64,000 nt of DNA from Lientehia sp934351765 (GCF_052118925.1 NZ_JBQKGG010000007.1:53657-117656), one strand, 5' to 3'; positions 24,476-34,971 are shown, counted from the stretch's first letter. Translations and numbers: made by a program. The notes: generated from the sequence alone by a model not told the origin.

Positions 24476-25852
24476 CTACCTGGTTCCCAGGTGAACGGAA
24501 AATTCTAACTGGGTATAGCCGTCTCTTCCGGCCCGCTGTGCCTTAATGATCACATCCTGTCCGGGGTTTTTGGTCTCCAGACAGCCCTGGAACATTTTCA
24601 CAGTCAGGACCTCCTCGCCGTCCACCTCCGTGATCACATCGCCGTTCTGGATCCCACTGTTGTAGGCAGGACCCTCCAGGGTCACATCGGAAACATATAC
24701 GCCCCTGGGGATTTTGTGCTGCTCGCTGATATCTGATGTCACATCCTGACCGATAATCCCCACATAGGCCATGCCGCCTCCATTGGAAAGGCGCTCGATC
24801 GCAGCCTTTAGTCCGGAGATTCCGACAGCAGAGGTATTGGTTCCTGTTGTCTCGTCAGTGATCATGCCGATAACCGCACCATCCATATTTAATACAAATC
24901 CGCTCGCTCCGTCTCCGGTGGAAACATCGGTACAAAGCAGCCGTACTTCCATATCTTCTTTCTGAACGCCGGAACGGATATAGGTCAGCATACCATAAGC
25001 CACAGATCCCACATAATCCTTGGGACTTCCCACCACGATCACCGGCTGGCCCGCCCTGGCATCAATGCTGTTTCCCAGCGGAACGGCACGCAGACGCCCC
25101 CGAACCGTCTCAGCAAGATTGGAAAGAGGCACGCTGACAATGGCGATCCCTGTATGGGCGTCTGCTGCTTTCATGACTGCTGCTGTCCTTTCACCGCCGC
25201 TGAACGTCACTTCCACAGTTGTCTCGTTTTCCTGCGCCCGATAAGCAGTCAGGATCAGCACCTCGCTGTCAGTGATGTTCCATACAAGACCGGATTTTTT
25301 TCCCTCGGTCTCAATGGGATTATCAAACCAGTCGGCGTCCGCTGTCTGGGTTCTGGTTGTTACCGTCACGATTCCCTGGTTTGCCTCGCCGGAAACGTTG
25401 TTCAGCGCCCGGTATAAACTCTGGTAGTCCGATACGCTCCACTGATAGGATTCCACCGCTGACTCCACTGCGTCCTTCAGATCCTCTTCACTGGAAATAG
25501 TCTCCGGTGCTTCCGTTTCTGTGGACGCTTCCGTGGTCTCCGATGCCTCATCACGTGGCACATAGATTGGAGTTTCCGGTTCTTTTTTCGCAAACCACTG
25601 CTCCGCATGGGGCTTTAAAAGGACAAAGACCATGCAGGAAACAGCGCCGAACACCACCGCCGATGCTACAAGAAGCCCGGCCCAGCGCATCCGGCGTCTT
25701 CTGGATTCCATCCGGTTCAGCACGCGTTCACGGACAAAGGAATCCTCCGGTTCCGTCCCGCTTTCCGGTTCCCAGGCAGTTCTCCCGCCGGCTGCTTTGT
25801 TCTTCTGCTGTTCTGCTTTTTTCTGTTCTTCGTCACGCTTCTTATCTGCCAT
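24476..25852 (-). CDS. Membrane-anchored HtrA-like protein lacking the catalytic triad
   Basis: 458 aa: cytoplasmic charged N terminus, one membrane segment (57-79), acidic Thr/Glu linker, a trypsin-like domain (about 155-345), and a C-terminal PDZ domain (about 365-458, with the DVTLEGPAYNSGIQNGDVI block). Aligned by eye with HtrA/DegP, the histidine motif TNNHV reads LTAYRA (His to Tyr, near 204), the Asp motif TDLAV reads TGIAI (near 234), and GNSGGP reads GDGASGF (near 313-319), with Ala at the Ser position. All three residues seem lost, so this is probably an extracytoplasmic binding or signalling pseudoprotease. ATG at 25852 follows GGGAGAAG. Confidence 0.85.
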   Translation of the reverse strand: MADKKRDEEQKKAEQQKNKAAGGRTAWEPESGTEPEDSFVRERVLNRMESRRRRMRWAGLLVASAVVFGAVSCMVFVLLKPHAEQWFAKKEPETPIYVPRDEASETTEASTETEAPETISSEEDLKDAVESAVESYQWSVSDYQSLYRALNNVSGEANQGIVTVTTRTQTADADWFDNPIETEGKKSGLVWNITDSEVLILTAYRAQENETTVEVTFSGGERTAAVMKAADAHTGIAIVSVPLSNLAETVRGRLRAVPLGNSIDARAGQPVIVVGSPKDYVGSVAYGMLTYIRSGVQKEDMEVRLLCTDVSTGDGASGFVLNMDGAVIGMITDETTGTNTSAVGISGLKAAIERLSNGGGMAYVGIIGQDVTSDISEQHKIPRGVYVSDVTLEGPAYNSGIQNGDVITEVDGEEVLTVKMFQGCLETKNPGQDVIIKAQRAGRDGYTQLEFSVHLGTR

Positions 25853-25942
25853 AGATCTTCTCCCTGCCGTATTCTTTCTGAAAGTCCGCCCGGTCAGTTG
25901 AAAATACTCCGGATCTGTTCTCCGGTTAAAGCACTACTCTTC

Positions 25943-25971
25943 ATTATAGATGATATTCCCGTTTTTTTGAA
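25943..25971 (-). promoter_or_regulatory. Promoter of the HtrA-like gene
   Basis: Minus strand TTCAAA (25966-25971), 17 bp, TATAAT (25943-25948), divergent from the mutS2 promoter. Confidence 0.55.
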
Positions 25972-25989
25972 GTCATTTCCCCCAATTTT

Positions 25990-26020
25990 TTAACAAAACC
26001 AGGGAAAAGTCTGGTATACT
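25990..26020 (+). promoter_or_regulatory. Promoter of mutS2, extended -10
   Basis: TTAACA (25990-25995), 19 bp spacer, TATACT (26015-26020) preceded by TGG, an extended -10. AAGGAG and the ATG at 26041 follow. Confidence 0.65.
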
Positions 26021-26040
26021 AACAGGCAAGGAGAGTGTCT

Positions 26041-28434
26041 ATGAATCAGAAAGCATTAAAAATCTTGGAATTTGAAAAAATAAAAGAAATCCTGGCGGGA
26101 TTCGCCGGAAGTGCAGCCGGAAAAGAGCTGTGCCGCCGCTTAGACCCCATGACCCACATCGAGGATATCCGCCTGGCACAGAAAGAAACCTCTGACGCCT
26201 TTGCACGCCTGGTCCACAACGGGCCTGTATCCTTTGCCGGAATCCGTGACATCCGCGGCTCCATCCGGCGGCTGAACATTGGCGCAAGCCTCGGTATGGC
26301 GGAGCTGCTGCAGATCTCCGGCCTTCTGACTGCCGCCGCGCGGGTAAAATCCTATGGACGGACTGCCGATGAAAACGGAGCAGGCGACAGCTTAAGTGAA
26401 TCCTTTTCTCTGCTGGAACCGCTGACACCGTTAAATCAGGAGATCACCCGCTGCATTCTTTCAGAAGAAGAAATGAGCGATGATGCAAGTCCGGGACTCC
26501 ATCATGTGCGCCGCTCCATAAGGCTCACCGGCGACCGGATCCACACTCAGTTAAATTCGATCTTAAACAGCAGTCGAAGCTGGCTCCAGGACGCAGTCAT
26601 CACCACCAGAGACGGACGCTACTGTCTCCCGGTAAAAGCCGAGTACAAGGGACAGATCTCCGGCATGGTTCATGACCAGTCTGCCTCCGGTTCTACTTAT
26701 TTTATTGAGCCTATGGCTGTGATCCGCCTGAACAATGAGCTTCGGGAGCTGGAAATCCAGGAAAAGAAAGAGATCGAGGCCGTTCTCGCATCCCTGAGCA
26801 GCCAGGCCGCTGCCCAGACCCTTTATCTGGAATCCGATCTGGAGCTGCTGTCCCATCTGGACTTTGTATTCGCGAAAGCGCAGCTTTCCAGCTACTATCA
26901 TTGTACGGAGCCGAAGTTCAACACCCGTGGATTCCTGCGGATCAACCATGGACGCCACCCGCTTCTTGATCCGAAAAAGGTCGTTCCCATCTCCCTGGAG
27001 CTGGGAAAAGATTTTGATCTTCTGGTGGTCACCGGTCCCAATACCGGCGGTAAAACCGTATCCCTGAAGACCGTCGGTCTGTTTACCGTCATGGGACAGT
27101 GCGGGCTTCATATTCCCGCCTCCGACGGCTCGGAGCTGGCCGTTTTTAAAGAAGTATTTGCCGATATCGGCGATGAACAGAGCATTGAACAGAGCCTCAG
27201 TACCTTTTCCGCCCATATGACCAACATTGTTTCCATTCTGGATCAGGCGGATGATTCCAGTCTGGTGCTCTTCGATGAACTCTGTGCCGGAACGGATCCT
27301 ACCGAAGGCGCCGCCCTCGCCATCTCCATTCTTACCTTCCTTCATAACATGAAGGTTCGTGTCATGGCAACCACCCATTACAGCGAGCTGAAGGTGTTTG
27401 CCCTCAGCACCGACGGGGTGGAAAACGCAAGCTGTGAATTTGACGTGGAAACTCTGCGTCCCACCTATCGCCTGCTCATCGGAATTCCCGGAAAGAGCAA
27501 TGCCTTTGCCATTTCCAAAAAGCTGGGGCTTCCCGCCTTTCTGGTGGAAGACGCCGGAAAACGGATCGGGCAGGAGGATGCCGCTTTTGAGGATCTTCTT
27601 TCAGATCTGGAACGAAGCCGGATGGAACTGGAAAAGGAACGCCAGGAAGCGGAACGGTATAAATCCGAAGCCGCAGCCTTAAAGGAACGGCTTTCCGGAA
27701 AGGAAACAAAATTGGATGAAAGCCGGGACAAAATCTTATCCCGCGCCAACGAAGAGGCAAAACGGATTCTTGCGGATGCCAAGGCAACGGCTGATGAAAC
27801 CATCCGGCGCATCAACAAGCTGGGGGCTGCCGGAAACAATAAAGAGCTGGAAAAGGAACGCCAGAAGCTCCGGGAAAAGCTTGATAAGGTCAATTCCAAT
27901 ATGACCCAGAAGGCAAAGAAGCCGAAAAGGGCTCATAAGGCTGAAGAATTCAAGATCGGTGATTCTGTCCGGGTTCTGTCCATGAATTTAAAGGGGACCG
28001 TCAGCACCCTGCCCAATGCCAGGGGTGATCTGTATGTCCAGATGGGAATCCTCCGCTCTCAGGTCAACATTAAAGATCTGGAGCTTCTCGATGAGGATAC
28101 CATCAATACTCCGGGCGGCTCTCTCGGCTCTAAAAAGCCCCGACAGAAAAGTACTTCCGGCTCCATCGGCATGTCCAAGTCCATTTCCATCTCTCCGGAG
28201 ATCAATCTCATCGGAAAGACCACCGACGAGGCCATTCCGGAGCTGGATAAATATATTGACGATGCCTGGCTGGCCCATCTGGGACAGGTTCGTGTGATCC
28301 ACGGACGCGGCACCGGCGCATTAAAAAAAGCAGTTCACCAGTATCTGAAGCGCAGCAAACACGTGGCCTCCTACCGGCTCGGAGAGTTCGGAGAGGGCGG
28401 CGCTGGCGTAACGGTAGCAGAACTGAAGGAATAA
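26041..28434 (+). CDS. mutS2: MutS2 ATPase/Smr endonuclease
   Basis: 797 aa. MutS-type core with Walker A GPNTGGKT near 331-338 and Walker B LVLFDELCAGTDP; a coiled-coil clamp (about 515-630); KOW-like stretch; and a C-terminal Smr domain with IHGRGTGAL and the LGEFGEGGAGVTV end. MutS2 acts in recombination control and rescue of collided ribosomes in Firmicutes. ATG at 26041 is preferred over the upstream GTG because AAGGAG is 7 bases before it. Length is standard and nothing looks missing. Confidence 0.96.
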   Translation: MNQKALKILEFEKIKEILAGFAGSAAGKELCRRLDPMTHIEDIRLAQKETSDAFARLVHNGPVSFAGIRDIRGSIRRLNIGASLGMAELLQISGLLTAAARVKSYGRTADENGAGDSLSESFSLLEPLTPLNQEITRCILSEEEMSDDASPGLHHVRRSIRLTGDRIHTQLNSILNSSRSWLQDAVITTRDGRYCLPVKAEYKGQISGMVHDQSASGSTYFIEPMAVIRLNNELRELEIQEKKEIEAVLASLSSQAAAQTLYLESDLELLSHLDFVFAKAQLSSYYHCTEPKFNTRGFLRINHGRHPLLDPKKVVPISLELGKDFDLLVVTGPNTGGKTVSLKTVGLFTVMGQCGLHIPASDGSELAVFKEVFADIGDEQSIEQSLSTFSAHMTNIVSILDQADDSSLVLFDELCAGTDPTEGAALAISILTFLHNMKVRVMATTHYSELKVFALSTDGVENASCEFDVETLRPTYRLLIGIPGKSNAFAISKKLGLPAFLVEDAGKRIGQEDAAFEDLLSDLERSRMELEKERQEAERYKSEAAALKERLSGKETKLDESRDKILSRANEEAKRILADAKATADETIRRINKLGAAGNNKELEKERQKLREKLDKVNSNMTQKAKKPKRAHKAEEFKIGDSVRVLSMNLKGTVSTLPNARGDLYVQMGILRSQVNIKDLELLDEDTINTPGGSLGSKKPRQKSTSGSIGMSKSISISPEINLIGKTTDEAIPELDKYIDDAWLAHLGQVRVIHGRGTGALKKAVHQYLKRSKHVASYRLGEFGEGGAGVTVAELKE

Positions 28435-28495
28435 AAATTTATCAGGCAAAGCGACTGTTTCAGATTCTGAATCCATCATAAAATAGGAGGAATTT

Positions 28496-29208
<713 letters not shown>

Positions 29209-29212
<4 letters not shown>

Positions 29213-30630
29213 GAATTTCTCTTTATGTGAAGATCCTGATGGGTTATCTGATCTTCGGTATCCTCGGTTTTCTCTCCATCGCCTTCTTTTCGTCCAACAT
29301 GACACTCCGTTATCTGGAACGGGACCGGGCGGATCAGCTGTATAATGAAGCAAATATGATCGCCGACAGCTGCCGTGACCGCTACGGCAGCACTATCACT
29401 GCCGCAGACCCGCTGAATTCCCAGCTTACCTCCATCAGCTCCACCTTCGATGTGGATATCTGGATCGTGAAAGCCGAGGGAACCATCGTTTACCGTACCG
29501 ATGATATTCCAGCCGGTTCGGTCATTGAAGCCTTTGATCCCTCTGATCAGGGACGGGGCCGTTATGTTATCGGCGATTATTATGGAATGTTCGAGGATTC
29601 CATGCTCAGCGTGACCGCCCCCATCTCCGCCAACTTCAATACTTATGGCTATGTGGTGCTCCACCAGTCCTTGACCGGGATCTATGAAGTGCGTGATCAG
29701 ATCCTGAATATTATCTACATCACGTTTCTGGTGATCTTTCTGCTTTCGTTTGTGATTCTCTGGATCATACGGAAAAGTATTCTTCAGCCTTTAAAGAAGA
29801 TCACCCGTGCCGCCAACGAGTTCGCTGCCGGCAACTTAAATTACAAGCTGGCCCTCCATTCCGAGGACGAGATCGGCTACCTGGCAGACACCCTTGGCTA
29901 CATGGCTCATGAGCTGAGCAATAAAGAGGCAGACCAGCGAAAATTCATCTCCAACGTCTCCCATGACTTCCGTTCGCCTTTAACCTCCATCAAAGGCTAT
30001 CTGGAGGCCATGATCGACGGAACGATTCCTCCGGAGCTCCATGAAAAATACATGAAGCTGGTGATCTCCGAAACGGAGCGGCTGACGAAGCTCACCTCCA
30101 GTACCCTTGCTCTCCAGAGTCTGGATTCCAAGGGAAATCTTCTGGACATCACCACCTTTGACTTAAATCAGGTGATCCGCGACACGGTAGCTGCCTTCGA
30201 GGGCATCTGTAAACCGAAGCAGATCCGTTTTGACCTGATCTTTTCTGAACGCACTTTCTATGTGCAGGCAGACATGGGAAAGATCCAGCAGGTGCTTTAC
30301 AATCTGGTGGACAATGCCATCAAGTTCTCCCGCCCGAATTCCACCATCTGGATCGCCACCTATGAAAAGCATGAAAAGATCTTTACCTCTGTCAAGGACA
30401 GCGGGATCGGAATTCCGAAGGACAGCATGAAAAAGATCTGGAACCGGTTCTACAAGTCCGACTCCTCGCGTGGAAAGGACCGGACGGGAACAGGTCTGGG
30501 ACTTTCCATCACAAAGGAAATCCTCACCGCCCATAATGAAAACATCGATGTGATCAGTACCGAAGGGATTGGCACCGAATTCATTTTCACCCTGCCGAAG
30601 GCCTCCGGCAGCGGAAACAGTAATCAATAA
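29209..30630 (+). CDS. Membrane sensor histidine kinase
   Basis: 473 aa partner of the preceding regulator. Two membrane segments (about 7-28 and 165-185) bracket an extracytoplasmic sensor of about 135 residues; HAMP follows (RKSILQPLKKITRAANEFAAGN), then HisKA with phospho-acceptor His near 254 (FISNVSHDFRSPLTSI), and the HATPase domain with N box LYNLVDNAIKFS and G boxes DSGIGIP and GTGLGLSI. Domain layout resembles PhoR/WalK-type kinases; the stimulus is unknown. Confidence 0.93.
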
Positions 30631-30642
30631 GGACGCGCGTTT

Positions 30643-31839
30643 ATGAAATCCTCTGATTTTTCCATCAAAGACCTTCTGAAAACTGCGGGGCTCCTGGCAG
30701 GCGCTTTTCTGGTAAGCAGCCTGCTGCGCCCCCTGAGCGGTTCGGAAAACAACTCCGCCCTGGTCTTCGTCCTGGCAGTTGTTTTAATCTGCCGGACCAC
30801 CAGAGGCTATGTTTATGGTCTGGCCGCCTCGCTGGTCAGCATGTTCTGCATCAACTATTTTTTCACCTATCCATTTTCTCAGTTTAATTTTACGCTGAGC
30901 GGCTATCCTGTCTCCTTTCTGGCTCTGCTCATGATCTCCACAGTGATCTGTGCACTGACCTCCCAGGCAAAAAAACAGACAGAGCTTGCCCGGAAGCGGG
31001 AACAGGAGGCAAAGGATCTTCTGGAGGTCAACCAGCGTCTTTCCGAGGAGCAACAGGAGATCCGCATGTTAGCTGAGCAGGAAAAGATCCGCAGCGATAT
31101 GCTCCGGGCCATCTCCCATGACCTGCGGACACCACTGACATCCATTTTCGGTTCCAGCGCCGCTCTGCTGTCTGATTCTTCCGAGCAGCTTTCCGATAAC
31201 GGACAAAAGCTCCTGGAGGATATCCGTGATGACTCCGAATGGCTGATCCGCATGATCGAGAACCTGCTTACCGTCACAAAGCTGAGCGACGGCAGCGCCG
31301 CTTTAAAAGAAACAGAGGAGGCAGTCGAGGAACTGGTAGCCGAAGCCATTCTCCAGACAAAGAAGCGTTACCCTTCTCTTTCTGTGGAAGCGCGTGTCCC
31401 CGATGACCTGTTATTCGTTCCCATGGACCCCATTCTCATCGAACAGGTGCTGATCAACCTTCTGGAAAATGCCATCCGCCATTCCGGCGATACGAAGCAC
31501 ATCTGTCTGACCGTCTCAGTCGAGGCCCTGACCGAACAGGGAAAAGAACCGAAAGGCAGCGAACAGACAGTCAGATATGCCGTTTTTTCCGTTGCCGATC
31601 AGGGACGGGGACTTTCTGCCGAGGTTCTGGACATGCTAAGGAGCGGCGGAAAGAAACCCTTATCTGCCAGCAAGGATTCCACCAGAGGACTGGGGATTGG
31701 CCTTTCCGTCTGCCAGAGCATTGTAAAAGCGCACCATGGCTTCTTCCGGGGCGAAAACATTCCCACCGGCGGTGCTCTTTTCCAGTTCGGCCTGCCCCTA
31801 TCCATTCCATCTGCACAGGAGGTACCCCATGAATCATAA
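30643..31839 (+). CDS. KdpD-like sensor kinase (DUF4118)
   Basis: 398 aa. Four closely packed membrane segments in residues 10-105 form a DUF4118 domain (with the FCINYFFTYPFSQF signature of KdpD), then a coiled-coil, HisKA with His near 159 (MLRAISHDLRTPLTSI) and HATPase (LINLLENAIRHS, DQGRGLS, GLGIGLSVC). Compared with full KdpD, the N-terminal KdpD and universal-stress domains are absent. No kdpFABC genes are nearby. It overlaps the next regulator gene by 11 bp. Confidence 0.9.
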   Translation: MKSSDFSIKDLLKTAGLLAGAFLVSSLLRPLSGSENNSALVFVLAVVLICRTTRGYVYGLAASLVSMFCINYFFTYPFSQFNFTLSGYPVSFLALLMISTVICALTSQAKKQTELARKREQEAKDLLEVNQRLSEEQQEIRMLAEQEKIRSDMLRAISHDLRTPLTSIFGSSAALLSDSSEQLSDNGQKLLEDIRDDSEWLIRMIENLLTVTKLSDGSAALKETEEAVEELVAEAILQTKKRYPSLSVEARVPDDLLFVPMDPILIEQVLINLLENAIRHSGDTKHICLTVSVEALTEQGKEPKGSEQTVRYAVFSVADQGRGLSAEVLDMLRSGGKKPLSASKDSTRGLGIGLSVCQSIVKAHHGFFRGENIPTGGALFQFGLPLSIPSAQEVPHES

Positions 31840-32539
31840 ACGAACGATCCTCATTGTTGAGGATGAAACCAGTATCTGTAACTTTATGACGACCATTCTT
31901 CATTCCAACGATTACCACACGCTGGTGGCCGGAACTGCCAGCCAGGCAAAGAGCATGATCGCGTCCTACGGGCCGGACCTGATTCTTCTGGATCTCGGAC
32001 TTCCCGATATGGACGGTCTGGACTTTTTAGCCTCCATCCGCCAGTGGTGCCGTACACCGGTCATCGTTGTGTCCGCCAGAACCCATGAGGCCGAAAAAGT
32101 CCATGCGCTGGATCTGGGCGCCGATGATTACATTACAAAGCCCTTCGGGATCTCCGAGCTGACTGCCCGGATCCGGACAGCCCTGCGCCATGCCGACCAG
32201 ATGGTTACAGCTTCAGGAACTCCGGCTGCCACGGTCTACACCGTCGGTGATCTGACGGTGGATCTGGATAAGCGCCTGATCACTCTGGCCGGGAAAGAAG
32301 TCCATTTCACCCAGATCGAGTTCAAGATCCTGGTGCTTCTCATCCAGCATGCCGGAAAGGTTTTGACTTATGATTACATTCTCCGCCAGATCTGGGGACC
32401 TTATGCCGTCAATGACAACCAGATTCTCCGCGTCAACATGGCCAACATCCGCCGGAAGCTGGAGCAGAATCCTGCCAGCCCAAAATACATTCAGACAGAG
32501 CTTGGCGTCGGCTACCGCATGATGGAGTCTCCACAGTAA
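31829..32539 (+). CDS. KdpE-like response regulator
   Basis: 236 aa OmpR-family regulator: receiver with D55 (LILLDLGLPDMDG), Lys in DDYITKPFG, and a winged-helix domain ending ELGVGYRM. The start at 31829 sits behind CAGGAGG inside the end of the kinase gene, so the pair is translationally coupled. Tandem TTAAC-type boxes and a putative small RNA lie just downstream and are plausible targets. Confidence 0.92.
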   Translation: MNHKRTILIVEDETSICNFMTTILHSNDYHTLVAGTASQAKSMIASYGPDLILLDLGLPDMDGLDFLASIRQWCRTPVIVVSARTHEAEKVHALDLGADDYITKPFGISELTARIRTALRHADQMVTASGTPAATVYTVGDLTVDLDKRLITLAGKEVHFTQIEFKILVLLIQHAGKVLTYDYILRQIWGPYAVNDNQILRVNMANIRRKLEQNPASPKYIQTELGVGYRMMESPQ

Positions 32540-32583
32540 AAAGCTCCGCTTCTGCTGTCCGCGTTTTGTTTCTCATCGCTTTC

Positions 32584-32632
32584 TTAACGCTTTCTTAACG
32601 CGTATTTTTTATTTTCTGTCACTATCTTAACA
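32584..32632 (+). promoter_or_regulatory. Tandem TTAAC boxes, PhoB/PhoP-like
   Basis: TTAACG at 32584-32589 and 32595-32600, exactly 11 bp apart inside two copies of CTTTCTTAACG, and TTAACA at 32627-32632, three helical turns further. Direct repeats with 11 bp period are typical binding sites of OmpR-family regulators. TATAAT at 32643-32648 follows without a good -35 box, as in activated promoters. Confidence 0.5.
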
Positions 32633-32654
32633 GGTTTTCCGATATAATAAAAAC

Positions 32655-32768
32655 CGGAAAGTCACAGAAGCTGTGACCATCATCTAATTGCCCCTTTCGA
32701 TCGTTTAACGATCCAATTAGATTCCATAACCAAAAAAACCTGTGTCCCCCCGGCACAGGTTTTTTATT
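32655..32768 (+). ncRNA. Putative small RNA downstream of the KdpDE-like pair
   Basis: No reading frame fits this stretch, which starts about 7 nt after TATAAT (32643-32648) and ends at an intrinsic terminator. Three hairpins are visible: GTCACAG/CTGTGAC (32661-32677), CTAATTG/CAATTAG enclosing GATCGTT/AACGATC (32684-32720), and the terminator AACCTGTG/CACAGGTT (32737-32761) plus T run. Unpaired CCCC and TCCCCCC segments could pair with Shine-Dalgarno sequences, as in several Gram-positive small RNAs. The start site and existence are predictions. Confidence 0.45.
32732..32766. terminator. Bidirectional terminator
   Basis: AACCTGTG (32737-32744) / CACAGGTT (32754-32761), T run on the right and A run on the left. 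Serves the plus-strand transcript and the minus-strand trmL operon. Confidence 0.88.
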
Positions 32769-32771
32769 GTT

Positions 32772-33326
32772 CTATTTCCATTCAAAGCTCCTGGGTTTTC
32801 CCATCAGCTCCATGTGAGAAAAGGCATTCTGGCGCAGGGCTTCGTAAAGCACCACCGCCACCGAATTCGCCAGATTTAACGACCGGATCTCCGGCAGCAT
32901 GGGAATCCGGATTGCTGTTTCCTGATGTTCCTTCAGGATCTCCTCCGGGATTCCGGCACTTTCCTTTCCAAACATCAGATACGCTCCCGGCTCATAGGAC
33001 ACCTCCGTATACACATGAGGCGCCTTGGTGGTCGCCATATAGATCCGCGTTCTCGCTTCCGGGTTTTTCTCCAGAAAATCCTCAAAATTATCATACACCG
33101 TCACATCCAGGCTGTCCCAGTAATCCAGTCCTGCACGCCGCAGCATCTTCTCATTGATCTGGAAGCCCAGCGGCTCGATCAGATGAAGCCTGCTTCCCGT
33201 TGCCACACAGGTCCGTCCGATATTTCCTGTATTAGCCGGCATTTCCGGCTCCAGAAGGACAATATTCATCCCTCCGGCCGGACATTCCGGTTTATGATCC
33301 AGACCGTGCTCTGTTCCGTAGGCCAT
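32772..33326 (-). CDS. trmL: tRNA (cytidine(34)-2'-O)-methyltransferase TrmL
   Basis: 184 aa SPOUT-family methylase: MNIVLLEPEMPANTGNIGRTC opening core, LMFGKESAGIPEEIL, and the knot-forming IRSLNLANSVAVVLYEALRQ. It modifies the wobble base of tRNA-Leu. The start at 33326 gives a TAATG junction with the aminotransferase stop and has GGAGG upstream; a start 57 bases downstream would match the shorter family N terminus. Last gene of a Lrp-aminotransferase-trmL operon. Confidence 0.92.
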   Translation of the reverse strand: MAYGTEHGLDHKPECPAGGMNIVLLEPEMPANTGNIGRTCVATGSRLHLIEPLGFQINEKMLRRAGLDYWDSLDVTVYDNFEDFLEKNPEARTRIYMATTKAPHVYTEVSYEPGAYLMFGKESAGIPEEILKEHQETAIRIPMLPEIRSLNLANSVAVVLYEALRQNAFSHMELMGKPRSFEWK

Positions 33327-34492
33327 TATTCTGCCTCCAGCTTTTTCACAAAGTCCGCAAGTCTTCCCAGCGCCTCCTTCAGCGCCTCCAGTGAGTACGC
33401 ATACGAAATCCGGACAAAGCCTTCTCCGCAGGCACCGAAGGCTGTTCCAGGCACAACTGCAACCTTCTCCTCACGCAGAAGACGCTCCGCAAACTCTTCA
33501 GAGCTCATACCAAACCGACTGATGTTGGGGAATACATAGAATGCCCCCTTAGGCTCAAAGCAGGTAACCCCCATTTCCTCCAGCGTCTTTAACACATAAT
33601 GGCGTCTCTGATCGTAGGATTCCCGCATGGCTGTTACATCATCATCTCCGTTGTTCATGGCCTCCACCGCTGCATACTGGCTGGTGGTTGGCGCACACAT
33701 GATTGCATACTGATGGATCTTTAACATCTGATCCATGACCAGCTCCGGTGCCGCCGCATAGCCCAGTCTCCATCCGGTCATGGCATAAGCCTTGGAGAAG
33801 CCGTTGATCAGTACGGTACGCTCCTTCATTCCGGGCATGGAGGCAATGGTAACATGGGTTCCGTTATAGGTCAATTCGGAATAAATTTCATCTGTGATAA
33901 CCAGAAGATCATGCTTCAGGATCACCGGAAGGAGCGCCTCCAGATCCTTCTGCTCCATAATGGCCCCGGTAGGATTGTTGGGAAAGGGCAGGATCAGGAT
34001 CTTGCTCTTAGGTGTGATCGCTGCTTCCAGCTCCTCCGCAGTCAGCCGGAACTCATTTTCTTCCTTTAATTCGATAAGTACCGGAACGCCGTCTGCCAGA
34101 ACCGTACAGGGAACATAGGAAACATAGCTGGGCATGGGGATCAGTACCTCATCACCAGGATTCAGCATGGCACGAAGTGCCAGATCAATGGCCTCACTTC
34201 CGCCGACAGTCACCATGATCTCACGGACCGGATCATATTCCACGCTGCAGCGCCGCTTCAGATAGGCAGAAATTGCTTCCTTTAATTCTTTAAGCCCTGC
34301 ATTGGAGGTGTAAAACGTCCGTCCCTGCTCCAGAGAATAAATTCCCTCCTCCCTCACATGCCAGGGCGTATCAAAATCCGGCTCACCGACACCTAACGAA
34401 ATGGCATCCGGCATTTCATTTACAACATCAAAAAATTTTCGGATACCCGAAGGCTCCAGGCCAACAACTTTATCAGATAATGGATTTCTCAT
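33326..34492 (-). CDS. PLP-dependent class I aminotransferase
   Basis: 388 aa fold-type I aminotransferase. Substrate and cofactor motifs: NAGLKELKEAI, FPNNPTG, DEIYSEL, and the Schiff-base lysine near 233 in GFSKAYAMTGWRLGY; the C-terminal FVRISYAYSLE carries the carboxylate-binding Arg. Close to aspartate/aromatic aminotransferases of the PatA type. Its start overlaps the Lrp-family regulator by 4 bp, which suggests amino-acid-responsive control. Exact substrate cannot be read from the sequence. Confidence 0.92.
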   Translation of the reverse strand: MRNPLSDKVVGLEPSGIRKFFDVVNEMPDAISLGVGEPDFDTPWHVREEGIYSLEQGRTFYTSNAGLKELKEAISAYLKRRCSVEYDPVREIMVTVGGSEAIDLALRAMLNPGDEVLIPMPSYVSYVPCTVLADGVPVLIELKEENEFRLTAEELEAAITPKSKILILPFPNNPTGAIMEQKDLEALLPVILKHDLLVITDEIYSELTYNGTHVTIASMPGMKERTVLINGFSKAYAMTGWRLGYAAAPELVMDQMLKIHQYAIMCAPTTSQYAAVEAMNNGDDDVTAMRESYDQRRHYVLKTLEEMGVTCFEPKGAFYVFPNISRFGMSSEEFAERLLREEKVAVVPGTAFGACGEGFVRISYAYSLEALKEALGRLADFVKKLEAE

Positions 34493-34971
34493 AGCATCAC
34501 CAACATCCTTTCATCTCTATTTTTCTGCTCAAGGATTGTTCCATGATCCTTATATTTCTTCAGTACAAAATGAGTTGCCGTGCTGAGCACTGTTTCCATG
34601 GGAGACAGCTTGCTCGAAACAAACAGGGCTACATCCTTCATTGTTTTTTCCTGAATGATCACCATGAAATCAAAAGCTCCGGAGATCAGATACACCGCAT
34701 GAACCTCATCATAGTTATAAATCCTCTCGGCAATACTGTCGAAACCTATGCCGCGCTGAGGCGTCACCTTTACCTCGATCAGGGCCGTTACCTTCTCCGC
34801 TGTCACCTTATCCCAGTTGATCAGCGTATGGTACCCGCAGATGATCCCCTCAGCCTCCATAGCCGCGATCTCATTGACCACATCCACTTCTTCCATATTT
34901 AAAAGAACTGCCAGATCATTGACATCGATCCTGCTGTTTTTCTCCAGAGCAGCCAAAATCTTCTCTCTCAT
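34489..34971 (-). CDS. Lrp/AsnC-family regulator
   Basis: 160 aa. N-terminal winged helix-turn-helix (ILAALEKNSRIDVNDLAVLLNMEEVDVVNEI) and a C-terminal RAM ligand-binding domain (VTALIEVKVTPQRG, VYLISGAFDFMVII). Directly upstream of and overlapping the aminotransferase, so probably its local regulator responding to an amino acid. A short hairpin (ATTCAGGC/GCCTGAAT) lies downstream of the preceding gene. Confidence 0.92.
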   Translation of the reverse strand: MREKILAALEKNSRIDVNDLAVLLNMEEVDVVNEIAAMEAEGIICGYHTLINWDKVTAEKVTALIEVKVTPQRGIGFDSIAERIYNYDEVHAVYLISGAFDFMVIIQEKTMKDVALFVSSKLSPMETVLSTATHFVLKKYKDHGTILEQKNRDERMLVML

